This document shows positions 53,016-62,183 of a DNA stretch of 64,000 nt, in pieces (positions within the stretch are counted from its first letter, which is position 1; each line of letters opens with the position of its first letter). This stretch comes from a candidate division KSB3 bacterium. GTDB taxonomy: Bacteria; Moduliflexota; Moduliflexia; Moduliflexales; Moduliflexaceae. The notes beneath the pieces were generated by a model that saw only the letters and a list, made by a program, of their open reading frames with translations, searched no databases and was not told the DNA's origin. The DNA is taken from NCBI GenBank assembly GCA_002748425.1, contig PDSJ01000023.1, positions 1-64,000 of the forward strand, written 5' to 3'. The position numbers and the translations under genes are program-made.

Positions 53016-53290
53016 ATACTCGTTGTGGCGTCAGCTCTGACGGAATTTGTGGCTTCTGTCAACGCAATGTGTAGCGATTGTTACATATATCATTCCTTAT
53101 GAGAAACGTCAGGAGACATCGCTTGATATGGCAAGAAAAAAATGTTCTGATTTTTTCGATTGACAATATTGGGACGAATGGCGCTGGAATCTGGAGATCG
53201 TGAGATTGCGGTTCTGTGTCCGTAAGGTTTTTATGACAACATGGGCAGAGCGTCGCGCTGTTCTGTGAGACCGGGGAGAGAGAGGAGCGT

Positions 53291-53776
53291 ATGAGGATGG
53301 AACTACACGTGAAGATGCATTCATATTCGGCAGAAGAGACATTTGAGGCGGGAAGAGTCGTGGCTAAGGGATTGTTTCCAGGATCTGTTGTGGCTTTTCG
53401 CGGAGATTTAGGGGCCGGGAAAACCTGTTGCGCTCAGGGCATCGCCGTGGGATTGGGCGTGAAAGAGCGCAGTCAGATTACCAGTCCGACCTTTACGCTG
53501 ATTCAGGAATACCAGGGCCGTCTTCCGATTTATCATTTTGACGTCTATCGCTTGACGTGCGAGGAAGAAATCTATGATTTAGGTTATGAGGAATATTTTT
53601 ATGGCAAAGGAGTGACGCTTGTCGAATGGGCGGAGCGCATTGAGGCAATTTTGCCCCGGGATTGCTTAGAGATAACTCTGCAGATTGAAAAAGATCAGTC
53701 CCGAACACTCCGGTTTTACTCGTGTAACGAGCAGTATAGGCGAGTTCTCACATTCATGAACGCGGAACACGTGTGA
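53291..53776 (+). CDS. tsaE: tRNA threonylcarbamoyladenosine biosynthesis ATPase TsaE
   Basis: 161 residues. Walker A RGDLGAGKTCCAQG, the switch SPTFTLIQEYQG, YHFDVYRL and the VEWAERIE end motif. TsaE is needed with TsaB and TsaD for t6A37 modification of ANN-decoding tRNAs. Start ATG 53291 has GAGGAG upstream. It stands alone; tsaB and tsaD are not in the window. It converges with minE. Confidence 0.94.
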   Translation: MRMELHVKMHSYSAEETFEAGRVVAKGLFPGSVVAFRGDLGAGKTCCAQGIAVGLGVKERSQITSPTFTLIQEYQGRLPIYHFDVYRLTCEEEIYDLGYEEYFYGKGVTLVEWAERIEAILPRDCLEITLQIEKDQSRTLRFYSCNEQYRRVLTFMNAEHV

Positions 53777-53804
53777 GAGAAAACACGCTCGTACACTGCT
53801 CTTC

Positions 53805-54053
53805 CTAGCGCTGGAACGGCACAGTGACTTCCAACATTTCGACATCGGCGGCGTCGGACATCCGAACCTCGATATGCTTGGAATCGATATCGACAAATTT
53901 TGAAATGACTTGAATGATCTCTTCCTTCATCTGTTCCATCAACGGCGCACTCACTCCACGACGCTCATGAGCCAGAATAATTTTCAGCCGTTCTGCTGCA
54001 ACATCCGCACTTTTGGACTGGCGGCGAAATAAGCGTTTTAGGAATTCACTCAT
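53805..54053 (-). CDS. minE: Cell division topological specificity factor MinE
   Basis: 82 residues. Starts MSEFLKRLFRR (membrane-targeting amphipathic helix), then AAERLKIILAHERRG, the MinD-contact helix, and the beta part VISKFVDIDSKHIEVRM. MinE stimulates MinD ATPase to make the pole-to-pole oscillation. Six bases after the minD stop. Confidence 0.95.
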   Translation of the reverse strand: MSEFLKRLFRRQSKSADVAAERLKIILAHERRGVSAPLMEQMKEEIIQVISKFVDIDSKHIEVRMSDAADVEMLEVTVPFQR

Positions 54054-54059
54054 TATGTA

Positions 54060-54857
54060 TTATCCCCGTTTCACTAAGCGTTTTAGTCCACCGAATAATC
54101 CCCGATGTTCACGCAGGGGCAGGAATTCAACGCTTTCCCCTTCGAGACGGCGTACGATATTTTTAAACGCTTTGCCGGCGATTGATTTTTTCGATAAAAT
54201 TGCAGGCTCGCCACGGTTCGTATAGGAGACCATGTTCTCGTCTTCAGGGACGACACCGATCAGATCGACGGCCAGGATTTGCAGAATGGTGTCGGTGTCG
54301 AGCATGTCTCCGCGTTTAACCAGTTCCGGGTTTATCCGGTTTATGATGAGTTTGGGGTTACGCTTTCCCGAGGCTTCCAGCAGGCCAATCACTCGATCTA
54401 CATCGCGGACAGCCGAAATCTCCGGAGTCGTGACAAGCAGGGCCATATCCGCGCCGATAACAGCGTTTCTGAATCCAACCTCGATTCCGGCGGGACAATC
54501 GATCAGCACATAGTCGAACACTTTGCGTAATTTTTCCGTCAGTTCAAGCATTTGTTCCGATGTGACCGCTTCTTTACTCCGCGTTTGAGCCGCTGGCAAA
54601 AGGAAGAGGTTTTTATGCCGTTTGTCCCGGATCAGCGCCTGGCTGATTTTACACTTCCGTTCAATCACATTCACCAAATCGTAAACGATTCGATTTTCCA
54701 GACCAAGAACCATATCCAGATTTCTCAGGCCGATATCGGCATCCACGACACAGACTTTACGTTCCGACATCGCAAGACCGGTTCCAATATTTGCGGTATT
54801 GGTGCTTTTTCCAACTCCGCCTTTTCCCGATGTCACGACAAATACCTTTCCCGACAT
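54060..54857 (-). CDS. minD: Septum site-determining ATPase MinD
   Basis: 265 residues. Deviant Walker A TSGKGGVGKSTNTANIG, DIGLRNLDMVLGLENR, VLIDCPAGIE and TTPEISAVRDVDRVIG. The C-terminus FGGLKRLVKRG is the amphipathic membrane-targeting helix. MinD recruits MinC and is displaced by MinE. Order minC-minD-minE as in E. coli. Confidence 0.97.
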   Translation of the reverse strand: MSGKVFVVTSGKGGVGKSTNTANIGTGLAMSERKVCVVDADIGLRNLDMVLGLENRIVYDLVNVIERKCKISQALIRDKRHKNLFLLPAAQTRSKEAVTSEQMLELTEKLRKVFDYVLIDCPAGIEVGFRNAVIGADMALLVTTPEISAVRDVDRVIGLLEASGKRNPKLIINRINPELVKRGDMLDTDTILQILAVDLIGVVPEDENMVSYTNRGEPAILSKKSIAGKAFKNIVRRLEGESVEFLPLREHRGLFGGLKRLVKRG

Positions 54858-54880
54858 AGTATTCAGATCTCCTTACAGGG

Positions 54881-55780
54881 TTACAAGAATGGCTCGATTA
54901 CAATCGTACCGTCTTTAATATAGGCTTTTTCCGCCCGGGAGTGTTTGTCTCTCATTCGAGGTCCTTCGTCGGGCGGTCTGCCGATAAACTGTGCAATGCG
55001 TAATTGCGAAGGGTAAAAATTCATCCCGATTACTATGGCGCGTTCTTCCCCCTCAGCCCCGGCATGGACCACGCCGTGCAGGCGGCCCATCACGATAATG
55101 TCTCCACTGGCAATAACGTACGCTCCGGGATTGACATCTCCAAGTATGATGATATTTCCCGAAAATTCTAAACTCTGCCCGGAACGAACCGTTCCGCGAA
55201 AATAGAAGGCAGTTTCTTCATTCTCATACAAATAGTCCGACGAGTAGGTTTCTTTCTGCACCCAGCCTCCTTTCACAGGGATGCGAAAGGTCTCGTCCAG
55301 GAATTTCATGAATTCATCGTCGTTGTCTGTATCGACGCTTTCCTGCTGCTCTAAAGGAAGCGCCCTGTTCTCAGGGACAGCAGCAATGGTGTCGTCTCCG
55401 GTAGTCAAGGGCCGCGCTGGAAGATCGTGGCCTGTTTGCGGTATGGCAGCAGTTTCCGTCGGAGCGCTGTCGGCGTGTTTCTCCTTGATGCCTTCTGTGT
55501 CCTCGGCTAACGGTCGGGATGTACCGATAGTCGTCAGCGACCTGATGCGTAAAGCATAGATCCCCTCGACAATCGTCTGAAGCGCTGCTTTTTCTTCATG
55601 TGTGAGGAGCCGAGTTCCTGTATCAATCGTGACTTCAGCACCATGAAAGAAGTTATTCGATGAGGCCAGCTTGTCTTTAAGCGCAGTGAACACGTCATGA
55701 AGCGGCAGCCGATCATTGAGAAAAATCCACAAGCCTTCTTTTTGCCCTTTGATCTCTACCGAATATTCTTTCGTGCCCAT
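54881..55780 (-). CDS. minC: Septum site-determining inhibitor MinC
   Basis: 299 residues, longer than the E. coli form (231). The N-terminal domain (about 1-95, ending near LRIRSLTTIG) blocks FtsZ. The C-terminal domain (about 195-299) is the beta helix FRGTVRSGQSLEFSGNIIIL, GDVNPGAYVIASGDIIVMG and LHGVVHAGAEGE. The linker between is long, acidic and rich in Pro, Ala and Thr. The start is the first gene of the min operon on this strand. Confidence 0.93.
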   Translation of the reverse strand: MGTKEYSVEIKGQKEGLWIFLNDRLPLHDVFTALKDKLASSNNFFHGAEVTIDTGTRLLTHEEKAALQTIVEGIYALRIRSLTTIGTSRPLAEDTEGIKEKHADSAPTETAAIPQTGHDLPARPLTTGDDTIAAVPENRALPLEQQESVDTDNDDEFMKFLDETFRIPVKGGWVQKETYSSDYLYENEETAFYFRGTVRSGQSLEFSGNIIILGDVNPGAYVIASGDIIVMGRLHGVVHAGAEGEERAIVIGMNFYPSQLRIAQFIGRPPDEGPRMRDKHSRAEKAYIKDGTIVIEPFL

Positions 55781-56258
55781 CTTGTAAATACGTATCGTTA
55801 GTCGTGCTCGTTTTCGCGGTCTGTTCCTTTCAAACGCCCCATGCTTCGCCGTCAGGATGTCATAACAAGACGTTATTACGCCGAAGACTGGAGCGCATTT
55901 TTATGAAGTCAAGTTTTATCAGGCGGAATTTTCAAAAAGCTGCAAAGAGATCAGGGACTTTTCACCTGGAAGTTGTGTTAATGTGAAGACACGCAGGCTG
56001 TGTGTAAGTTTGATCGAAAATGAATTCATCTGGAATTTATTGATCCCCGATCCGCCCCGAAACACTGAGGGGATCACACTGAGGACCTGCTGCTCAGGAA
56101 CGCCGCATGGATTTTCCTCCTTTCCGCTTGACATCTTGTCGGATCACGAGTTGACTGTCAGTAAACAGCACCATAAGTCGTAGGGCTAAAAAGTATTGAG
56201 AGGGAGAAGAGTATGAGCGTTTCATTCAAACACCTTACTGTCATAAAAGGAGCATGGT
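55781..56258. other. Divergent intergenic region between minC and the M16 genes
   Basis: About 480 bases. No convincing gene; a 66-residue plus-strand frame at 55983 has no support. A TTGACA at 56128-56133 and a TTGACT at 56151-56156 could be -35 elements for the peptidase genes, but -10 matches are weak. Confidence 0.4.
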
Positions 56259-57749
56259 ATGAGGAAAGAGGTTAGGATATGTTTTCTCGGTCTGTCTGCG
56301 CTTTTACTGGCGCCCGTTGCTGTTGCTGCGCAGTCACTTGAGGGGAAAGTCATTGAGCACAGACTGAAGAATGGTCTGACATTGCTCATGTATGAGCGGC
56401 ATCAGGCCCCGATTGTCTCCTGCCGAACGTTTGTAAATGTTGGATCGGCCAACGATCGTCTGGGAGAAACCGGAATCGCGCATATGACTGAGCATATCGC
56501 GTTTAAAGGCAGCAAGACGATCGGGACAACGGATTACGTGCAGGAGAAAGTCCATCTGGACCGTCTTCACGAACTGTGGAGAGCGTTTAACCATGAGCGC
56601 GAAAAAGGACGGAATGCCGATGCAGAGCGCCTGGCGCAACTTCAGGAGGAGATTCGCGAAACTCAGAAAAAGGCAGATGCCTTTGTGGTCTCGGAAGCTT
56701 ACAGCAAGATTCTTGAAGAACACGGAGGGATCGGCTTGAACGCGTCGACTTCACGCGATAGCACGCAATATTTTGTCGACCTTCCGGCGAATCGTCTCGA
56801 ACTCTGGATGCTGCTGGAGGCCGATCGCTTGATGAATATCGTTCCCCGGGAGTTCTATAAGGAGCGGGATGTCGTCATGGAAGAACGGCGTATGCGGACG
56901 GATGCGTCGCCGATCGGGACCTTAATTGAACAGTTTCTGGGAACTGCCTTTATCGCTCATCCCTATGGCTTACCTGCAATCGGATGGGCCTCTGACATCG
57001 AAGGTCTTACGGTGGAAGAGCTTGAAGCGTTTTATCGCCGCTACTATTCACCTTCGAATATGACGGTCGCTCTTGTGGGCTCTATTCAGCCAGATGCTGT
57101 GATCCTGATGGCGGAGAAGTATTTTGGCCAGATTCCGTCAGGCCCGCCGGCTCCCAGAATTCACACGGTCGAGCCCCCGCAGGTCGGCGAACGACGGGTC
57201 AAGGTGGAATGGGATTCAAACCCCTACATCCTGCTTGGGTATCATCGTCCCGACGTACGGCACGAAGACGATCCGGTCTTTGATGTAATCTCCTTTTTAC
57301 TGAGTACCGGACGCACGTCTCAGCTGTATAAACACCTGGTCGAAGAGCAGCAGCTTGCGGCCTATGTCAGCACCAGCGCGAATTTTGCCGGACAAAAATA
57401 TCCGAACCTGTTTTTCTTTGTGGGGGTCCCGCTGGCTCCTCATACACTTGAGGAATTGGAAGAGGCACTGTATGAAGAAATCGAGCTGTTGAAACGTCGG
57501 CCGGTGGATGAACGGGAGCTGCAAAAAGTCATTAATAATATGGAAGCCGAATTTATCGATTCACTCTCTTCCAACAGCGGCCTGGCTGAACAGCTTGTTT
57601 TTGCGCAAGGAATTATGGGCGACTGGCGCGCGATTGAAGAACAGATGGAACGTATGAAAACTATCACAGCTGCCGATGTGATGCGAGTGGCAAACAAGTA
57701 CTTTACTGAACGAAATCGTACTGTGGCCTGGCTGGTAAAAAAGAAATAG
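56259..57749 (+). CDS. M16-family zinc peptidase, catalytic member
   Basis: 496 residues. Signal peptide 1-24. Inverted zinc motif HxxEH is present as AHMTEHIAFKG, and the downstream Glu and substrate strand follow in EEHGGIGLNASTSRDSTQYFV. An extra charged, coiled-coil-like stretch of about 60 residues lies between these motifs. Family members degrade peptides in the periplasm or act in processing. It is followed 12 bases later by a partner that lacks the zinc motif; such pairs often form heterodimers. Confidence 0.9.
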   Translation: MRKEVRICFLGLSALLLAPVAVAAQSLEGKVIEHRLKNGLTLLMYERHQAPIVSCRTFVNVGSANDRLGETGIAHMTEHIAFKGSKTIGTTDYVQEKVHLDRLHELWRAFNHEREKGRNADAERLAQLQEEIRETQKKADAFVVSEAYSKILEEHGGIGLNASTSRDSTQYFVDLPANRLELWMLLEADRLMNIVPREFYKERDVVMEERRMRTDASPIGTLIEQFLGTAFIAHPYGLPAIGWASDIEGLTVEELEAFYRRYYSPSNMTVALVGSIQPDAVILMAEKYFGQIPSGPPAPRIHTVEPPQVGERRVKVEWDSNPYILLGYHRPDVRHEDDPVFDVISFLLSTGRTSQLYKHLVEEQQLAAYVSTSANFAGQKYPNLFFFVGVPLAPHTLEELEEALYEEIELLKRRPVDERELQKVINNMEAEFIDSLSSNSGLAEQLVFAQGIMGDWRAIEEQMERMKTITAADVMRVANKYFTERNRTVAWLVKKK

Positions 57750-57761
57750 GAGTGTCAACTT

Positions 57762-59207
57762 ATGAAAATGTTCATAATGTATATGCGAAAAAATGTTTTT
57801 TTTCAGTTCTTACTGGCATGTATGCTGTTGAGCTGTCCGGTGTGGAGCGCGGCCCGTGAGAGCTTCCAGCATCTTGTGTTTCCTCCACTGAATTTTACGC
57901 CGCCTGTTGTCGAGCGGCATCGCCTGAAGAACGGAATGCAGCTTTTCTTTGCGCAGGATCGTGAGCTACCCAAGGTCTCGATCTATGCCATGATTCGCAC
58001 CGGCACGATATACGAGCCGCAAGAGAAGCTTGGACTGGCGGCTATCGTCGCTGAGGTCCTGCGTACTGGCGGCACTGCACTGCGAAATTCAAGCGAACTT
58101 AACGAAGCCCTGGAATTTCTGGCCACAACCGTAGAAGTGGATATTGAAGATGAGTGGGGCAGCGCAGAGCTTTGGACCTTGAAGGACAAGCTCGATGCAA
58201 GTCTGAAGCTTTTTGCAGAGATCCTCAGACGTCCCGCTTTCGAGCAAGAGAAGGTCGAGCTGGCCAAGAGTCAGATGCTCGAGATGCTCCGCCGCCGGAA
58301 TGATATTCCCCAAAATATCTGCAATCGGGAATTCCGTCGGGTGCTGTACGGCAAAATGTCCCCGCTGGCCAGAATTCCTCAGACGCAGACGATCCGACGG
58401 ATCACACGTGATGACTTGCTGGCCTTTTACCGGAAATATTTTTACCCCAATAATATCATGCTGGCTGTGACAGGTGATTTTGAGACAGAAGCCATGCTTG
58501 ATGCCCTGAATGCCGCTTTCGGCGATTGGCAAGCCGGGCAGATCGATTTCCCGGATGTGGACATGACAGCCTATGAGTTTTCCCCAGCGCTGTACCTGAT
58601 TGACAAAGATGTGGATCAGACCAGTCTGGAAATCGGGCACCTGGGAATCAAGGCCGATAACCCCGACTATCCTGCTGTCAGAATTCTTGATCTCATTTTA
58701 GGGGCCGGTGGGTTTTCCAGCCGCTTGTTTCAGAAGGTTCGCAACGAACGGGGCCTCGCCTATTCTGTCGGCTCACATTTTGGCGCGAAAACCAGAGACT
58801 ATGGAGCATTTTGGGTCCATTGTGCTAGCCGAAACGATGCCGTCGAAGAGGTCATTCGGGTGATTCTGGATGAAGTCAGCGCCTTTTTGACCGAAGAAGT
58901 GTCGGCGCGGGAACTGGAGGCTGCAAAAAATCACTATCTCAATTCATACGTATTCAAATTTGCCACCGTCGATCATATTGTGCGGCGCCGAATGTATTAT
59001 GAATATGTCGGCTATCCAGAGGATTTTCTCCAAAACTTTCGTGAACGTGTGATGGAGGTTACGGCAGCCGATGTATTGCGAGCCGCCAGAACCTATCTGC
59101 ATCCCGATAAGATGAAAATCCTTGCTGTGGGGCGTCGTGCCGATATTCGCGATGCTCTGGCATCGTTCGGCGACGTGCAGCACGTTACACTTGATCCTGT
59201 GGAATAG
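57762..59207 (+). CDS. M16-family peptidase-like partner subunit (no zinc motif)
   Basis: 481 residues. Signal peptide to about residue 30. HRLKNGMQLFFAQDRELP is the typical M16 opening but the HxxEH position reads LAAIVAEVLRT, so no zinc site. It keeps the substrate-binding R/Y pair (VRNERGLAYSVGSHF). This is the usual non-catalytic half of an M16 dimer. Several start codons are possible; 57762 has AGGAG ten bases upstream. Confidence 0.9.
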   Translation: MKMFIMYMRKNVFFQFLLACMLLSCPVWSAARESFQHLVFPPLNFTPPVVERHRLKNGMQLFFAQDRELPKVSIYAMIRTGTIYEPQEKLGLAAIVAEVLRTGGTALRNSSELNEALEFLATTVEVDIEDEWGSAELWTLKDKLDASLKLFAEILRRPAFEQEKVELAKSQMLEMLRRRNDIPQNICNREFRRVLYGKMSPLARIPQTQTIRRITRDDLLAFYRKYFYPNNIMLAVTGDFETEAMLDALNAAFGDWQAGQIDFPDVDMTAYEFSPALYLIDKDVDQTSLEIGHLGIKADNPDYPAVRILDLILGAGGFSSRLFQKVRNERGLAYSVGSHFGAKTRDYGAFWVHCASRNDAVEEVIRVILDEVSAFLTEEVSARELEAAKNHYLNSYVFKFATVDHIVRRRMYYEYVGYPEDFLQNFRERVMEVTAADVLRAARTYLHPDKMKILAVGRRADIRDALASFGDVQHVTLDPVE

Positions 59208-59444
59208 GTGATTTCCCCAGCTACCGATCTCTAGCAGTTCCTTGTCCGGCATAGCAGCCGCCTCGTTGGACCTCTATTCACAGAAGAGATTTCCCAACGG
59301 GGCTGAACTGCTGTCGTGACGTTCCCCTGTCTGGTATACAGACCTTTTGTGATAAGTTTTTTCTGATACCAGTAATATATGGTCCCGTATGGGGAATCAT
59401 CTCAATCCCGGTCAGACGTATAATACATAAACGAGGTAAATAAA

Positions 59445-60572
59445 TTGAATACACTTTTAGGAAAGCTGAAGAAGCATATTGTTGATAATTGCATAACATG
59501 CGGTAACTGTGTAAAAATATGCCCAAGTATTGAAATTGCTGAACTTACTACGATCAAACCAAATGAAATACAACAACAGCTATTTAATTTTGTAAAAAAT
59601 AATACCAAAAATGAAATCGTGTCCAAAAGAATAGATTCATGCCTTGAATGTTTTAAATGTCTTGATTGTTGTCCTGAAAATATCAATCCGCTTTCTTTTA
59701 TTGAAGTTGCAAAATCAATATCATTTGAAAAAGGAGACGATCCATATATAAATACAGTAGCAGATGACTATTCATCTCATTATGACACGATTAACAGAGA
59801 ACTTACTGAAAAAGAAAGAGACTGTATATTAAAGCAATCTGAAACATGTGATACAACATATGTTTTCTTTCCCGGATGTAATATCTACAAGAGACCTGAT
59901 ATCCTGCTAAAAGTCAAAGAAATGTTAAATTGTATTACACATGATATTGCCTTCATCCCAGGTATAAAATTTTGTTGTGGTGATAATTATTTATTCAATG
60001 GCAGATTTAAAAAAGCTGAAGAAAAGTATATAGCCTTGACTGAAGTTGTTAACGATTACAATCCCGATGAAGTAATCTTATGGTGTCCGACCTGTCTCAC
60101 AAGAATTAAAAAAATGTGGAATAGTCAGTTAAAGCTTACTTCATTTTTCCAATTTTGTCTTGAAAATATTCATAAACTAAACTTTGTAAATTTTGAATGT
60201 CAGAAAAAAGTAACTTTGCATGAACCATGTAAAACGGCTTATACCGGAATGGATTTGAGCCATCGTAATATAATGAAAAATATTCCGAATATATTTTTGA
60301 CTGAAATGAAGTCAGGCATTAAATGCTGCGGTAGTGGAGGAATGGCACATTTTAAAAAGAATACATTAAAACTGATAACAGATAAAAGACTTAATGAAGC
60401 AGTAGAAACCGGTGCTGAAATGCTGATAACTGTTTGTCATTACTGTCAGGAAGTATTTGATGATAGAAATGAATACGAAGAATTAAAAATAATCAATTTG
60501 GCAGAATTACTATATGACAATCTAAAAATTCATGAAAAACAGCTCAGACCAGGCACTGTACTCGGGCGATAA
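59445..60572 (+). CDS. AT-rich (Fe-S)-binding CCG-domain oxidoreductase (HdrD/GlpC-like)
   Basis: 375 residues with a TTG start eight bases after GAGG. Two 4Fe-4S motifs, CITCGNCVKICP and CLECFKCLDCCP, are followed by two CCG domains (FFPGC..CCG..CPTC and HEPC..CCGSGG..CHYC). This architecture binds unusual Fe-S clusters and reduces disulfides or passes electrons to quinones, as in HdrD or GlpC. No membrane helix or flavoprotein partner is adjacent. The gene is about one third GC, far below its surroundings, so it is almost certainly acquired. Low-GC sequence continues to about 60690, where an incomplete frame (VNAEILKHKPYIEI) may be another remnant. Confidence 0.88.
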   Translation: MNTLLGKLKKHIVDNCITCGNCVKICPSIEIAELTTIKPNEIQQQLFNFVKNNTKNEIVSKRIDSCLECFKCLDCCPENINPLSFIEVAKSISFEKGDDPYINTVADDYSSHYDTINRELTEKERDCILKQSETCDTTYVFFPGCNIYKRPDILLKVKEMLNCITHDIAFIPGIKFCCGDNYLFNGRFKKAEEKYIALTEVVNDYNPDEVILWCPTCLTRIKKMWNSQLKLTSFFQFCLENIHKLNFVNFECQKKVTLHEPCKTAYTGMDLSHRNIMKNIPNIFLTEMKSGIKCCGSGGMAHFKKNTLKLITDKRLNEAVETGAEMLITVCHYCQEVFDDRNEYEELKIINLAELLYDNLKIHEKQLRPGTVLGR

Positions 60573-60734
60573 ATGCGTTCAGACGCTTTTCTTCAAGAAG
60601 CCATGCAACATTAGCTTTGGTAAATGCAGAAATACTCAAGCATAAGCCTTACATAGAAATAATCTGTAGTGATAGAGTTTATAAAGTTTTTGTCGTCCCG
60701 TCATCTTCCCTGCTCTCGACGTTGTCTGACACGC

Positions 60735-61814
60735 TTACGATGCTTTTTCCAGAAGCCGGAGCGCCCAGGCGCTATGAGGACGGACGAGTTCATCCGCCCG
60801 TTCGTGCAGGCTCTTCAAGCTTGGCAGGAGTGCAGGATCGCCGGAATTGCCGATCGCGACTGCGGTATTGCGCAGTAGGCCCTGAAGCTGAGTTCGCTTG
60901 AGTGGACTGTTGCGAAAGAGGCGGCTGAAATCTTCCTGACTGATGGCGGCGAGTTGATCCAGCCCTGGAGCAAGCAGACCCTTGCGTGGAAGAAAAGCGT
61001 CCGCTCGGCCCGGGCTTGCTGCGCGGTTCCAGGGACAAACACTTTGGCAGCGATCGCAGCCGAACACGGCGTTGCCGAGTGCAGGGCGTAAGGCATTCGG
61101 GATCGTACCGTGATATTCGATCGTTAAATAGGACAGACAGCGTCGGGCATCGAGGAGGCGGGGTCCCAGCAGGGCGCCGCTGGGACAGGCGTCGAGACAG
61201 CGCCGGCATTCGCCGCAGCGATCGGCCTGGGGGCTATTATAGGGCAGATCCAGGTCGACGAGAATTTCTCCCAGGAAAAACCATGAGCCGTAACGAGGAT
61301 GGATCAGACCGCCGTGCTTGCCGATCCAGCCTAGTCCAGCGTAATAAGCATGCAGACGTTCCAGAAGCGGAGCCGTATCTACGCAGACTTTGGCGTTGAC
61401 GGGAAGATCGCTTTCCTGTCGAATGAAATCAAGTAAACTGAATAGGCGGCTTTTGAGATAGTCGTGATAATCGTCGCCCCTGGCATAGGCGGCGATATAT
61501 CCTGTGGCGCGTCCTGGCTTTTCGTCCTTTCCTGTGATGAAGACCGGAACGTGGGGTGAGATCGCCTTGCCCGGGTGATAGGACATACCGCACACAATGA
61601 TGGAACGCGCCGGAGGAAAAAGCAGGCGGCAGTCTTCGCGTTTCTCGATATGACGGCTCATATACGCCATCTCGCCGGCAAAGCCTTTTTCGAGCCATTG
61701 TCGATAAAATGCAGCTTCTTTTGGGCGAACCGCCGGCGCAATGCCGATGAGATCGAAGCCGAGTTGCCGTGATTTTTGCGCTATCTGCTCTGCCAGGGCT
61801 CTGTTATGCATCAT
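60735..61814 (-). CDS. queG: Epoxyqueuosine reductase
   Basis: 359 residues from the ATG at 61814. Cobalamin/substrate part with RSIIVCGMSYHP and KVCVDTAPLLERLHAYYAG, then a double 4Fe-4S region CGECRRCLDACP and FGCDRCQSVCPWN, and a C-terminal HEAT-like end. QueG reduces epoxyqueuosine to queuosine at position 34 of GUN tRNAs using vitamin B12. Stands alone; other que genes are not in the window. A longer frame to 61991 has no support. Confidence 0.94.
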   Translation of the reverse strand: MMHNRALAEQIAQKSRQLGFDLIGIAPAVRPKEAAFYRQWLEKGFAGEMAYMSRHIEKREDCRLLFPPARSIIVCGMSYHPGKAISPHVPVFITGKDEKPGRATGYIAAYARGDDYHDYLKSRLFSLLDFIRQESDLPVNAKVCVDTAPLLERLHAYYAGLGWIGKHGGLIHPRYGSWFFLGEILVDLDLPYNSPQADRCGECRRCLDACPSGALLGPRLLDARRCLSYLTIEYHGTIPNALRPALGNAVFGCDRCQSVCPWNRAASPGRADAFLPRKGLLAPGLDQLAAISQEDFSRLFRNSPLKRTQLQGLLRNTAVAIGNSGDPALLPSLKSLHERADELVRPHSAWALRLLEKAS

Positions 61815-61909
61815 TTCGCCTCGTGTGTGTCTTCCTCGCAGTTCGTGTCCTGCTCGGTCTGCTATGAAATTTACGTAAGCAGAAGCTTCCGAAATGTTGT
61901 TACTCGTAC

Positions 61910-61932
61910 TCTGCCGGAAATGCCGGCAGAGC
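61910..61932. repeat. Perfect 9-bp inverted repeat in the queG/gck divergent region
   Basis: CTCTGCCGG (61910-61918) pairs with CCGGCAGAG (61924-61932) around AAATG. No U-run follows on either strand. It lies 96 bases upstream of the queG start and could be a leader hairpin or an operator. The whole 369-base gap (61815-62183) otherwise holds only promoter sequence. Confidence 0.6.
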
Positions 61933-62078
61933 GTGTGATCTGTTGTTCGAGCTTCCGTTGTCCTGCTACCTTGCAGCCCAGGAATTGTCAATCAGCTTCT
62001 AGACTTGAGAAACAAATTCCCTCCAGAACATTTTTGCCGATCCATCCCTGATGGATCTATAATTTCAATGGGAATCGG

Positions 62079-62107
62079 TTGACAAGATTCGAAGCGTATT
62101 CTATGGA
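62079..62107 (+). promoter_or_regulatory. Sigma-70-type promoter for the glycerate kinase gene
   Basis: TTGACA (62079-62084), 17-base spacer, TATGGA (62102-62107). The start codon of the kinase gene follows 76 bases later. Confidence 0.6.
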
Positions 62108-62183
62108 AGAAAGCAGAGCTCACGTCTGTGAGCAGAGATGAACGCTGTAACTTCTATCGTAGAGACAAAGGAGATGCTGCACG

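Noticed and set aside
55983..56183. 66-residue plus-strand frame upstream of the M16 genes
   Set aside because: No ribosome site, no family resemblance, and unusual composition.
60617..60901. 94-residue plus-strand frame behind the Fe-S gene
   Set aside because: The first 25 codons are AT-rich and may be a remnant, but the rest is antisense to queG, so it is not an intact gene.
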